In this document: positions 11,016-19,125 of the stretch, piece by piece
How the letters are laid out: each line of letters opens with the position of its first letter
How positions within the stretch are numbered: position 1 is the stretch's first letter
Origin: Stutzerimonas stutzeri
GTDB lineage: Bacteria; Pseudomonadota; Gammaproteobacteria; Pseudomonadales; Pseudomonadaceae
DNA: 64,000 bases
Direction: 5' to 3'
Assembly: GCA_002339675.1 (NCBI GenBank)
Contig: DDKB01000008.1
Span: forward strand, 248,001-312,000
The notes under the pieces: model-generated
The model's input: only the letters and a program-made list of their open reading frames with translations
The model's database searches: none
Told to the model about the DNA's origin: nothing
Made by a program: the position numbers and the translations under genes

Positions 11016-12650
11016 TCAGACCTTGAACTGCTTGAGCAAGCCGTCCAGTTGTTCGGCCAGCTCGCCCAGTTCACGCCCGGCGGCGTTCGACTGTTCGGCC
11101 GCGAGCGTGCTCTGCTGGGCCAGCTGAGCAGCCTGGGTGACGTTCTGATTGATGTCCTCGACCACGTGCGTCTGTTGCAGCGTGGCGCTTGCAATGGATG
11201 CGTTGAGGCCTGACAGGTTGCGCAGGGCCTGGGCGATCTGGCCGAGGCTTTCGCCGGCCTGACTCGCCTGTTCGACTGTGGTCTGCGAAGCCTTGCTGCT
11301 GCGGGTGATGACGCTCACCGCATCCCCCGAATTCTTTTGCAGCCGCTCGATCATCGTGTGGATCTCCGCTGTCGAGGTCTGGGTGCGTTGCGCCAGCAGG
11401 CGCACCTCGTCCGCGACGACGGCGAAGCCGCGACCCTGCTCACCGGCGCGTGCCGCCTCGATGGCGGCGTTCAGTGCGAGGAGGTTGGTCTGGTCCGCGA
11501 TCGAGCCAATGACTTCCAGCACCGAGCCGATCTGCGTGGTTTCGTCGGCCAGTGACTGAATGACGCCGACTGCCTCGTTGATGGTCGCCGACAATTGGTC
11601 GATTTGCTGCAGACTGGCTTCGATGTTGCGCTGACCCTGACCGGCCTGCTTCTCTGAATCGCCCACTTCGTTCGAGGCCTGCTCGGCGTTCTTCGCGACT
11701 TCCTGGACGGCATAGGTGACTTCGTTGACCGCCGTGGCGACCAGTTCCATCTGTTGCGACTGTTGCTGGCTGTGCTGGTGCGCCTGGCCGGCAAGGTCCT
11801 GCAGCGCGCTGGAGGACTGCGCCAGCGAACCAGAGGTCTCGAACAGCTGGCCGATAACGCCACGCAATTTACGGGTGAAGGTGTTGAAGTCGCGGCCCAG
11901 GGTGGTCAACTCGTCATTACCGGACACGTCGAGCTGGCGGGTGAGGTCCGCCTCGCCGCTGGCGATGTTGGCCATGGCTTGCATCGAGTGGCGCAACGGC
12001 TGGGTAATGCTGCGGATCAGGATCGCCACGAGCAGGGCCATGACGGTGGCGATGGCCAGGCCGATGATGGAGAACCGCACCACGTAGTCGCGGAACTCGG
12101 CTTCGACGTCGTCGACATAGATGCCCGAACCGATGATCCAGCCCCAGGGCTTGAACAGTTCGACATACGAGATCTTCGGCACCGGGTCCTCCGCCCCCGG
12201 CTTCGCCCACTGGTAGTCGACGATGCCGGCGCCCTGCTGGCGTGCCACCTTGACCATCTCGTTGAACAGCTCCTTGCCGTTCGGGTCCTTCACCGCGGAC
12301 AGGTTCTTGCCTTCGAGTTCCGGCTTCATGGGATGCATGAGCATGGTCGGGCTCATGTCGTTGATCCAGAAATAGTCGTTCTGCCCGTAGCGCAGCAGGC
12401 GGATCTGGTCCATCGCGGCCTTCTGCGCGGCCTCGGTGGTCATCGCGCCGCTTGCTTCGAGCTGCTGGTAATAGTCGAGGATGCCGTTGGCCGTTTCGAC
12501 GATGTTGCGCGTCATGACCTGCTTGCCCTTGTAGAGGTCGGACCGCACCTGCTGGATCATCAACAGGCCCAGGGCGAACAGCATGCCGACAGCCAGCAAC
12601 GGGATTAGCCAGAGGCGCTTGCTGATGGGGAAATTTCGCAGCAGATTCAT
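11016..12650 (-). CDS. Methyl-accepting chemotaxis protein with single Cache sensor
   Basis: Inner-membrane chemoreceptor of 544 residues. TM1 is at ~12-32. A periplasmic single-Cache domain follows (~35-185; LLRYGQNDYFWINDMSP, KPWGWIIGSGIYVDD). TM2 is at ~188-212, then HAMP, then a long signalling coiled coil whose tip is EAARAGEQGRGFAVVADEVRLLA, the CheA/CheW contact. Related pseudomonad sCache receptors sense small organic acids, but the ligand cannot be read here. No che genes are adjacent, as is usual for dispersed receptors. The ribosome site AGGAG is 11 bases before the ATG, a little far. Confidence 0.93.
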   Translation of the reverse strand: MNLLRNFPISKRLWLIPLLAVGMLFALGLLMIQQVRSDLYKGKQVMTRNIVETANGILDYYQQLEASGAMTTEAAQKAAMDQIRLLRYGQNDYFWINDMSPTMLMHPMKPELEGKNLSAVKDPNGKELFNEMVKVARQQGAGIVDYQWAKPGAEDPVPKISYVELFKPWGWIIGSGIYVDDVEAEFRDYVVRFSIIGLAIATVMALLVAILIRSITQPLRHSMQAMANIASGEADLTRQLDVSGNDELTTLGRDFNTFTRKLRGVIGQLFETSGSLAQSSSALQDLAGQAHQHSQQQSQQMELVATAVNEVTYAVQEVAKNAEQASNEVGDSEKQAGQGQRNIEASLQQIDQLSATINEAVGVIQSLADETTQIGSVLEVIGSIADQTNLLALNAAIEAARAGEQGRGFAVVADEVRLLAQRTQTSTAEIHTMIERLQKNSGDAVSVITRSSKASQTTVEQASQAGESLGQIAQALRNLSGLNASIASATLQQTHVVEDINQNVTQAAQLAQQSTLAAEQSNAAGRELGELAEQLDGLLKQFKV

Positions 12651-12929
12651 AAGGTTATTGGCTCCTGTTAAAGCGCGGTCTTCTTTATTATTCGAGTGAG
12701 GACGCCCCTTCGATGGGGGCTGTCCCGAACACCGGCTACGGCGATGAGGTAGTTGTCACGGGCCTTCTGACACAATGTCGGCCGCGGCGGCGAAAAGATG
12801 AGGCCCGTGCGCCGCTACCCATTGAATTTACTTGGGCCGGACAGGTCAGAACAGCGCTCAGATGGCTATCTGACATATACCTTTGTTGCATATTCAGGCG
12901 CGGTGGTCTGCACCGCTGATGGGGAAGAG

Positions 12930-13760
12930 ATGGACCTTTGGATTGCCTTTCAGGCATTGCTTCTGGGCGTGGTAGAAGGCATCACCGAGTTTTTGCCGAT
13001 TTCCAGCACCGGTCACCAGATTATCGTCGCCGACCTGATCGGCTTCGGTGGCGAGCGCGCACTGGCCTTCAACATCATTATTCAGCTCGGCGCCATCCTG
13101 GCCGTGGTGTGGGAATACCGCGGCAAGATCTTCGATGTGGTGGTCGGGTTGCCTAAGGAGCGGCAGGCACAGAAATTCACCATCAACTTGCTGGTCGCCT
13201 TTCTGCCGGCGGTGGTGCTCGGGGTCGCATTTGCCGACCTGATCCACGAGTACCTGTTCAACCCGATCACCGTCGCCACGGCGCTGGTGATTGGCGGCGT
13301 CGTGATGCTCTGGGCAGAGAAGCGCCAACACCGGGTGCAGGCCGAGACGGTCGATGACATGCACTGGTCCCACGCACTCAAGGTGGGGTTCGCCCAGTGC
13401 CTGGCGCTGATTCCCGGTACCTCGCGGTCGGGCTCAACCATCATCGGCGGCCTGCTGTTCGGCCTGTCGCGCAAGGCGGCCACCGAGTTTTCCTTTTTCC
13501 TCGCCATGCCGACAATGGTCGGCGCAGCGGTGTACTCGGGCTACAAGTACCGCGACCTGTTCCAGCCATCCGATCTGCCGGTCTTCGCGATCGGGTTCGT
13601 CACCTCCTTCATCTTCGCGATGCTGGCGGTGCGCGCGTTGCTGAAATTTATAGGCAACCATAGCTACGCCGCATTCGCCTGGTACCGGATCGTGTTTGGC
13701 CTGATCATCCTGGCTACCTGGCAGTTCAGCCTGGTCGACTGGAGCACCGCAGCGGGCTGA
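12930..13760 (+). CDS. uppP: Undecaprenyl-diphosphatase UppP (BacA)
   Basis: Integral membrane enzyme that recycles undecaprenyl pyrophosphate to the monophosphate carrier for peptidoglycan and O-antigen synthesis; overproduction gives bacitracin resistance. It has the two family motifs, EGITEFLPISSTGH near the N-terminus and PGTSRSGSTIIGG in the middle, and about eight hydrophobic segments. The ATG at 12930 (MDLWIAFQ, preceded by GGGAAGAG) gives 276 residues, the family length; an in-frame ATG at 12798 would add 44 non-conserved residues. The next gene starts within 6 bp and is probably co-transcribed. Confidence 0.95.
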   Translation: MDLWIAFQALLLGVVEGITEFLPISSTGHQIIVADLIGFGGERALAFNIIIQLGAILAVVWEYRGKIFDVVVGLPKERQAQKFTINLLVAFLPAVVLGVAFADLIHEYLFNPITVATALVIGGVVMLWAEKRQHRVQAETVDDMHWSHALKVGFAQCLALIPGTSRSGSTIIGGLLFGLSRKAATEFSFFLAMPTMVGAAVYSGYKYRDLFQPSDLPVFAIGFVTSFIFAMLAVRALLKFIGNHSYAAFAWYRIVFGLIILATWQFSLVDWSTAAG

Positions 13761-13765
13761 CCAGG

Positions 13766-14764
13766 GTGACACTGATCGTGGAGGGACCTGTGCACGCATA
13801 CGAACACCATCGGTTGGCCGTCAACGGCATCACCCTTAGCGTCTATTGCGCCGGACCCGAGCAGGGCCCGGTGGTCTGGTTGCTGCACGGCTTTCCCGAA
13901 TGCTGGTACTCCTGGCGCCACCAGATGCGCGCCCTGGCAAACGCCGGTTACCGCGTAATGGCGCCGGAAATGCGCGGATACGGGCAGAGCAGCGCGCCGG
14001 AGTCCGTCGACAGCTATGACCTGATGACCGTCTGCGCCGATCTGTCCGCCGCCATGGACAGCTTCGGTCAGCGGTCCGTCGCCGTGGTGGGCCACGATTG
14101 GGGTGCGCCGGTGGCCTGGCACCTAGCGTTGCTCGATCCGCAGCGCGTCAAGGCGGTGGCCGCGATGGCTGTTCCCTTCGGCGGGCGTCCGAAGCGGCCG
14201 GCCATCGAGATCATTCGCAGCCAGGCTGCCGATCGCTTCCACTACATCCTCTATTTCCAGCAGCCCGGCGTCGCCGAGGCCGAGCTGGACCGGGATGTCG
14301 CACAGACCTTGCGGATGATGATGCACAACACGTCCGCGGCGGTGCCCAAGGACTTTTTTCTGCAGGACAAGCCGGCCGGCAGTTCGCTGTTCGAAGGCCT
14401 GCGCGATCCCGGCACGCCACCGGGGTGGTGCTCGGCCGATGCCTTCGCCGTGTACCTTGCGACGTTCGAGGGGCGCGGCTTTCGCGGTGCGCTCAACTGG
14501 TACCGCAATTTTGAACGCAACTGGGCGCGCACTGCACCCCTGGCCGGCCAACAGGTCGAGCAGCCGGCGTTGTTCCTGTTGGGCGACAAAGACCCGGTCG
14601 GCACCCTCGAGGCCCATACGCTACAGAAGATGCCGACGTGGGTGCCCGACCTCGAGCAGCATCTGCTCGCCGACTGCGGTCACTGGCTGCAGGGCGAGCG
14701 GCCCGAGCAGGTCAGCCGGCACCTGCTGGACTTTCTCGGGCGTCGCTATATACCGACTCTTTGA
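13766..14764 (+). CDS. Alpha/beta hydrolase, epoxide-hydrolase type
   Basis: Cytoplasmic hydrolase of up to 332 residues with the epoxide hydrolase layout: oxyanion motif HGFPECWYSW, nucleophile aspartate in VVGHDWGAPVAW, cap domain (RFHYILYFQQPG...), charge-relay acid in GDKDPVG and catalytic His in DCGHWLQ. Asp rather than Ser at the nucleophile elbow separates epoxide hydrolases and haloalkane dehalogenases from esterases; HGFPE favours epoxide hydrolase. The start is unsure: GTG codons at 13766, 13778 and 13790 are in frame, and GGAGGG lies just before the last. The gene sits 5 bp after uppP and ends in a strong terminator. The natural substrate is unknown. Confidence 0.85.
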   Translation: MTLIVEGPVHAYEHHRLAVNGITLSVYCAGPEQGPVVWLLHGFPECWYSWRHQMRALANAGYRVMAPEMRGYGQSSAPESVDSYDLMTVCADLSAAMDSFGQRSVAVVGHDWGAPVAWHLALLDPQRVKAVAAMAVPFGGRPKRPAIEIIRSQAADRFHYILYFQQPGVAEAELDRDVAQTLRMMMHNTSAAVPKDFFLQDKPAGSSLFEGLRDPGTPPGWCSADAFAVYLATFEGRGFRGALNWYRNFERNWARTAPLAGQQVEQPALFLLGDKDPVGTLEAHTLQKMPTWVPDLEQHLLADCGHWLQGERPEQVSRHLLDFLGRRYIPTL

Positions 14765-14788
14765 ACGGCCAGCTCGCCGCAGGCAGCA

Positions 14789-14812
14789 GCGGCGATTAGA
14801 ATCGCCGCTTTT
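14789..14812 (+). terminator. Rho-independent terminator after the hydrolase
   Basis: GCGGCGATT, a 2-nt spacer and AATCGCCGC (9-bp stem) are followed by TTTT, 25 bp after the stop at 14764. It ends the uppP-hydrolase unit. Confidence 0.85.
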
Positions 14813-14830
14813 CGCACCGGGCCAATCGCC

Positions 14831-15529
14831 ATGGAATCACGCGGTCAGCTGAGCAGTTGGAACGATCAGAAGGGTTTTGGTTTTATCCGGCCCGAGCGGG
14901 GCGGCGATGACGTCTTCGCGCATATCTCGGCCATGCGCGGCGCGCGCCGACCGGTCCAGGGCGACCAGGTGCTGTTTCTCAGCGAGCCGGACCAGCAGGG
15001 GCGGTTGCGGGCCACCCACATCCGGCTCGACGCCGGACTGTCGATCGACGAGCCCGGTATCCGGCGCAAACCCAAGCCACATGCGTCTGGCGGCAAGCCC
15101 GTGCGGGGCAGGGCGCCTCAGCAGCGCAAGCGATCCGAGCCGCGCGGCCGGATGCGGCGGCCCTTGGCGAAAGCGCTGGCCTTCGGCTCGCTCAGCCTGC
15201 TGCCTGCGGTCGGCATGGCGCGCCTGGCCATCCAGGGCATCCACTGGCCCCTGTTCGCAACCTTGCTGGCAAGCCTGCTGGCCTTTGGGTTCTATCTGCA
15301 CGACAAACGCAGTGCACTGAGCAGCGGTTGGCGCACGCCGGAGGCGCGGCTGCATCTGATTGAATTGCTCGGCGGCTGGCCCGGCGCGTTGATCGCCCAG
15401 CAGGCGTTGCGGCACAAGACGCGCAAACTGTCGTTTCAGCTGGTGTTCTGGCTGATCGTCCTGGTGCATCAGGTGGTGTGGCTGGACTTCGTCTACCTCC
15501 AGCGGCTGAGGCACTGGATTCAGTTCTGA
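14831..15529 (+). CDS. Cold-shock domain / DUF1294 fusion membrane protein
   Basis: Residues 1-70 are a cold-shock (OB-fold) domain with the RNA-binding patterns KGFGFIRPE and DDVFAHIS. Residues ~75-115 form a basic, disordered linker rich in Arg, Lys and Pro. The remainder (~120-232) is a DUF1294 membrane module with about four hydrophobic segments and the family motif FGFYLHDKRSA...TPEARLHLIELLGGWPG. This two-part architecture is common in proteobacteria, but its job is not known; tethering RNA binding to the inner membrane is a guess. The ATG at 14831 is the only sensible start, 18 bp after the preceding terminator. Confidence 0.9.
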   Translation: MESRGQLSSWNDQKGFGFIRPERGGDDVFAHISAMRGARRPVQGDQVLFLSEPDQQGRLRATHIRLDAGLSIDEPGIRRKPKPHASGGKPVRGRAPQQRKRSEPRGRMRRPLAKALAFGSLSLLPAVGMARLAIQGIHWPLFATLLASLLAFGFYLHDKRSALSSGWRTPEARLHLIELLGGWPGALIAQQALRHKTRKLSFQLVFWLIVLVHQVVWLDFVYLQRLRHWIQF

Positions 15530-15556
15530 GCCGATGGAGGCGCGTTGCAGATGCGC

Positions 15557-15581
15557 GAACGCCCCGACAGGCGGGGCGTTC
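15557..15581. terminator. Hairpin between convergent genes, probable bidirectional terminator
   Basis: GAACGCCCC / GGGGCGTTC (9-bp stem, 7-nt loop) lies between the stops at 15529 and 15599. Neither side has a clean T run, so termination strength is uncertain. Confidence 0.5.
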
Positions 15582-15598
15582 CGTTACGCAAGCCTGGC

Positions 15599-17185
15599 TC
15601 AGATCACGCCGAGGCTGCGCAGGTAGTCATCATAAGTGCCGCTGAAGTCGGTCACGCCCGTATCCGATAGCTCGATGATGCGCGTCGCCAGCGAGCCGAC
15701 GAACTCCCGATCGTGGCTGACGAAGATCAAGGTGCCCGGGTAGTTTTCCAGCGCCAGGTTAAGCGCCTCGATGGATTCCATGTCCAGGTGGTTGGTGGGT
15801 TCGTCCATCACCAGCACGTTGGGCTTTTTCAGGATCAGCTTGCCGAACAGCATGCGACCCTGTTCGCCTCCGGAAATGACCCGAACCGACTTCAGGATTT
15901 CATCGTTGGAGAACAGCATGCGGCCCAGCGTGCCGCGGACGATCTGTTCGCCGCCCTGTGTCCATTGCCCCATCCAGTCGAACAGCGACATGTCGTCTTC
16001 GAAATCGTCGGCATGGTCCTGGGCGTAATAGCCGACATCCGCGCTTTCGGTCCACTTCACCGAGCCCGCGTCCGGTTGCAGTTCGCCGACCAGCGTACGC
16101 AACAGGGTGGTCTTGCCGATGCCGTTCGGGCCGATGATCGCGACCCGTTCACCGGCTTCGATGGTGAAGCTGAAGTCCTTGAACAGGGTCTTGCCATCGA
16201 AGCCCTTGGCCATGCGCTCCACGGTCACGGCCTGGCGGTGCAGTTTCTTGGTCTGCTCGAAACGGATGAACGGGCTGACGCGGCTGGACGGCTTGACTTC
16301 GGCCAGCTGGATCTTGTCGATCTGCTTGGCGCGCGAGGTGGCCTGCTTGGCCTTCGAGGCGTTGGCGGAGAAGCGGCTGACGAAGGTCTGCAATTCGGCG
16401 ATCTGCGCCTTTTTCTTCGCGTTGTCGGCCAGCAGTTGCTCGCGCGATTGGGTCGCCGCGGTCATGTACTCGTCGTAGTTGCCCGGGAACAGCCGCAGCT
16501 CGCCGTAATCGAGGTCGGCCATGTGCGTGCAGACGCTGTTCAGGAAGTGCCGGTCGTGGGAAATGATGATCATGGTGCTGTTACGCGCCGTAAGCACGTT
16601 TTCCAGCCAGCGGATGGTGTTGATGTCCAGGTGGTTGGTCGGTTCGTCGAGCAATAGCACTTCCGGATCGGAAAACAGTGCCTGGGCCAGCAGCACGCGC
16701 AGCTTCCAGCCCGGTGCCACTTCGCTCATCGGTCCGAAATGCTGCTCCAGCGGAATGCCCAGACCGAGCAGCAGCTCACCCGCGCGGGATTCGGCGGTGT
16801 AGCCGTCCATCTCGGCGAACTCGGTCTCCAGCTCCGCCACGGCCATGCCATCTTCTTCGCTCATCTCCGGCAGCGAATAGATGCGCTCACGCTCGGCCTT
16901 GACCTTCCAGAGCTCCTCATGGCCCATGATCACCGTGTCGATGACGTTGAAATCTTCGTAGGCGAACTGGTCCTGGCGCAGTTTACCCAGGCGCACGTTG
17001 GGCTCGAGCATGACCTGACCGGCCGACGGCTCCAGATCGCCACCGAGGATCTTCATGAAGGTCGACTTGCCGCAGCCGTTGGCGCCGATCAGGCCGTAGC
17101 GGTTGCCGTTACCGAACTTGACGGAAACGTTCTCGAACAGCGGCTTGGCGCCAAACTGCATGGTGATATTAGCGGTAGAGATCAA
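15599..17185 (-). CDS. ABC-F ATPase, YbiT type
   Basis: A soluble, duplicated ATPase of the ABC-F translation-factor family, which acts at the ribosomal E site. There are two ABC domains: first Walker A GANGCGKST with LLLDEPTNHLD, second GPNGIGKTT with ISGGEQGRM and VMDEPTNHLD. An ABC-F linker rich in Lys and Gln lies between them (KQATSRAKQIDKIQL). The start is a TTG at 17185 (ISTANITMQFGAKPLFENV), which gives 528 residues, matching YbiT (~530). An in-frame ATG at 17365 adds 60 residues with no similarity and no ribosome site. Assignment to YbiT rather than EttA or Uup rests on the N-terminus and linker. Confidence 0.92.
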   Translation of the reverse strand: MISTANITMQFGAKPLFENVSVKFGNGNRYGLIGANGCGKSTFMKILGGDLEPSAGQVMLEPNVRLGKLRQDQFAYEDFNVIDTVIMGHEELWKVKAERERIYSLPEMSEEDGMAVAELETEFAEMDGYTAESRAGELLLGLGIPLEQHFGPMSEVAPGWKLRVLLAQALFSDPEVLLLDEPTNHLDINTIRWLENVLTARNSTMIIISHDRHFLNSVCTHMADLDYGELRLFPGNYDEYMTAATQSREQLLADNAKKKAQIAELQTFVSRFSANASKAKQATSRAKQIDKIQLAEVKPSSRVSPFIRFEQTKKLHRQAVTVERMAKGFDGKTLFKDFSFTIEAGERVAIIGPNGIGKTTLLRTLVGELQPDAGSVKWTESADVGYYAQDHADDFEDDMSLFDWMGQWTQGGEQIVRGTLGRMLFSNDEILKSVRVISGGEQGRMLFGKLILKKPNVLVMDEPTNHLDMESIEALNLALENYPGTLIFVSHDREFVGSLATRIIELSDTGVTDFSGTYDDYLRSLGVI

Positions 17186-17530
17186 AGCCAGTATTCTCGC
17201 GGGTTTCAGAGTTTCGTTTGTCTGCTTGGGGCAGTAGCGGGTGCTGCCGCTTTCCCATTTCTGCCAATTCCTTCTACCTTCGCTACGGCGCGCGGGTCGG
17301 AATTTGGATCGAACGACCAGGCCGTTTTGCAGTGGAAGCCGGGGCTGTGCTTGGGCGCCAAGCATATCGCTGCGTATGTGAGGCGCGCATTGTACGGGCC
17401 GCGGTCAGGAATCCCCAGCGACTTTCGCATTCATTGACTCGATGGTGACGGTCTCGGCTCGACTTGCTCGGTTGCCGATCTGGCTGGAAAGCGTAGCATG
17501 ACGGACAACATATGAATCATCGGGGCGCCC
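17186..17530. other. Intergenic region of 345 bp between divergent genes
   Basis: Separates the ABC-F gene (leftward) from the TetR gene (rightward), so it should hold both promoters. No convincing hexamer pair was identified. A short palindromic motif close to the TetR start is listed separately. Nothing else was seen. Confidence 0.5.
17507..17520 (+). promoter_or_regulatory. Possible TetR operator in front of its own gene
   Basis: AACATATGAATCAT, with the small palindrome ATGA-A-TCAT, ends 10 bp before the TetR start codon. The 9-mer AACATATGA recurs, on the other strand, in front of the thioesterase gene (18381-18401). TetR-family repressors usually bind their own promoter. Suggestive only. 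Confidence 0.3.
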
Positions 17531-18097
17531 ATGCGATATTCGGAAGATCACAAGGCCCAGACTCGCCAGCGCATCGTCGAAGAGGCTGCTCGGCGTTTTC
17601 GCCGTGATGGGGTCAGCGCGACCAGCGTGCAGACGCTGATGAAGGCGCTGGACCTGACACACGGTGGGTTCTACGCCCACTTCAAATCCAAGGATGAGCT
17701 GGTCGAGGAAGCGTTGCGTCACTGCGCAATCGAACTCGACGCGGTCAATCCCGTCAGCCTGTCCGGCGACCAGCCGCTGGCGACCTTTATTAGCCGCTAT
17801 CTGTCGCAGACGCACCGCGCCGAGCCGGCGAAGGGTTGCATGTTTCCAACCATCTCCGCCGAGCTGGGTCAGCGGGGAGAGGCCAGTCCAGTGACCGACG
17901 AGGCGCTGCGCCACCGGCTGACCCAGATTGGTCAGCACATGGACAACAGCCAGGACGCGGCGCTGATGCTCAGTGCCATGGTGGGAGCATTGCTGCTGTC
18001 GCGCAGCGTGGCCGATCCGCAGCTGTCCGATCGGCTCCTCGAGGAAACCCGCGCCAGCCTGCTCAGGCTGGTGGGCACAGAGCTGCCGGAGGCCTGA
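17531..18097 (+). CDS. TetR-family transcriptional regulator
   Basis: 188 residues. The N-terminal helix-turn-helix is typical (TRQRIVEEAARRFRRDGVSATSVQTLMKALDL..., then THGGFYAHFKSKDEL, the recognition helix and following helix). The C-terminal part is helical and ligand-binding, with one Cys in the stretch AKGCMFPTISAELG seen in the AcrR/NemR-like subgroup. It lies upstream of a thioesterase and a FabF-like synthase on the same strand, so control of a fatty-acid or thioester-linked function is plausible but unproven. GGGG precedes the ATG by a short distance. Confidence 0.9.
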   Translation: MRYSEDHKAQTRQRIVEEAARRFRRDGVSATSVQTLMKALDLTHGGFYAHFKSKDELVEEALRHCAIELDAVNPVSLSGDQPLATFISRYLSQTHRAEPAKGCMFPTISAELGQRGEASPVTDEALRHRLTQIGQHMDNSQDAALMLSAMVGALLLSRSVADPQLSDRLLEETRASLLRLVGTELPEA

Positions 18098-18453
18098 GGC
18101 TCGCTTCGATAGCGAGGGTCACCTGCTCCGCGACAGGCTCGGCGAGTGCCGCACATTCACCGACAGGCGTTACGGTCGTCGGGTACGGCAATGCAGGCAG
18201 CGTCATCCACCGGTTGTCCATCCCTGGGTGCGACCAGTGGGTCGGCGCCATCAGCGCTGCGCTTTTACGGTCAAGCGTGATATCCGAATAAGGCCGCACG
18301 GGGCGGATCAGTCTGAACAGGCGGCGACGGCACGTGCAGCGAAGGCCTGTGGGCCATTCCCGGTAACACCCTGCAGCTTTACATGATGAGTATCATATGT
18401 TTTATATGTCGACCGTAATCCAATCTCGGTGAACCGGAAGACGAGGACTCGTC
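18098..18453. other. Intergenic region of 356 bp
   Basis: Between the TetR gene and the thioesterase gene. It holds no convincing open frame. The last 75 bp are AT-rich and contain the palindrome ATGAT-GAGT-ATCAT, a likely promoter/operator zone for the thioesterase. A short leftward open frame (18063-18299) was judged non-coding. Confidence 0.5.
18381..18401 (-). promoter_or_regulatory. Possible operator in front of the thioesterase gene
   Basis: Contains the perfect inverted repeat ATGAT-GAGT-ATCAT (18383-18396) and, read on the minus strand, the 9-mer AACATATGA that also occurs beside the TetR start. About 55-70 bp upstream of the thioesterase ATG. It may bind the neighbouring TetR regulator; inference. 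Confidence 0.3.
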
Positions 18454-18993
18454 ATGAACTACGCAGAACGTGAGGACCGCTTAGCCACCTGGTTGAATGC
18501 AGAAGAGGCCATGCGTGCGCGACTGGGACCGGTCGGCACCGTGCCGCCGGCCGCCGCCATGGCAATGCCTCCGCCAGCGTTGTTTGACGCGATCGGCCGA
18601 GGCGAGCTGCCGCGCCCGCCGATGGGGGAGCTGATGGGGTTTGTGCCGGTGGAATGGGCGCCAGGCTATTTCGTCTTTCAGGGCACGCCCGGGGAGCGCC
18701 ATTACAACCCGTTGGGCAGCGTGCATGGCGGTTTTGCAGCGACCCTGCTGGATTCCTGCATGGGTTGCGCGGTGCACAGCCGGTTAGAGGCGGGGCAAGG
18801 CTACACAACCACCGACCTGCGCATCACCTATATCCGTGCGCTGCGCGCAGGCGTCGGGCCGGTGCGTGCCGAGGGCCGGGTGGTACATGTCGGCCGCTCG
18901 ACAGCGGTGGCCGAGGGGCGTCTCTGCGATGTGGAAGATCGGCTCTATGCCATTGGCTCGACCAGCTGCCTGATTCTCACACCGAGCGCGTGA
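18454..18993 (+). CDS. PaaI-family (hotdog) thioesterase
   Basis: 179 residues. The C-terminal 120 form a hotdog domain with the family core NPLGSVHGGFAATLLDSCMGCAVHS, including the catalytic HGG loop, followed by TTDLRITYIRAL and AEGRVVHVGRSTAVAEGRL. PaaI-type enzymes hydrolyse acyl- or aryl-CoA thioesters in the cytoplasm. The N-terminal 50 residues (Ala/Pro-rich with a short helix) are an extension also seen in some homologues. The ATG is preceded by GAGGA. It is followed 132 bp later by a FabF-like synthase, suggesting a shared role in thioester or fatty-acid metabolism. Confidence 0.9.
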   Translation: MNYAEREDRLATWLNAEEAMRARLGPVGTVPPAAAMAMPPPALFDAIGRGELPRPPMGELMGFVPVEWAPGYFVFQGTPGERHYNPLGSVHGGFAATLLDSCMGCAVHSRLEAGQGYTTTDLRITYIRALRAGVGPVRAEGRVVHVGRSTAVAEGRLCDVEDRLYAIGSTSCLILTPSA

Positions 18994-19125
18994 GGGCCGT
19001 TTGCAGATCTCCTGCGATCGAGCTTTCGACACTGTGGCCGACGCGCCAGCTTGCTTGCCGCCTGGTTCCGGCTATGCAGCCGCTGCGCGCGGTAAGCGAC
19101 CAGTCTTGTAGATTCGAGGAACAAA

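Noticed and set aside
18063..18299. Leftward 78-codon frame between the TetR and thioesterase genes
   Set aside because: Overlaps the end of the TetR gene, with no ribosome site and no recognisable family; codon use looks random.
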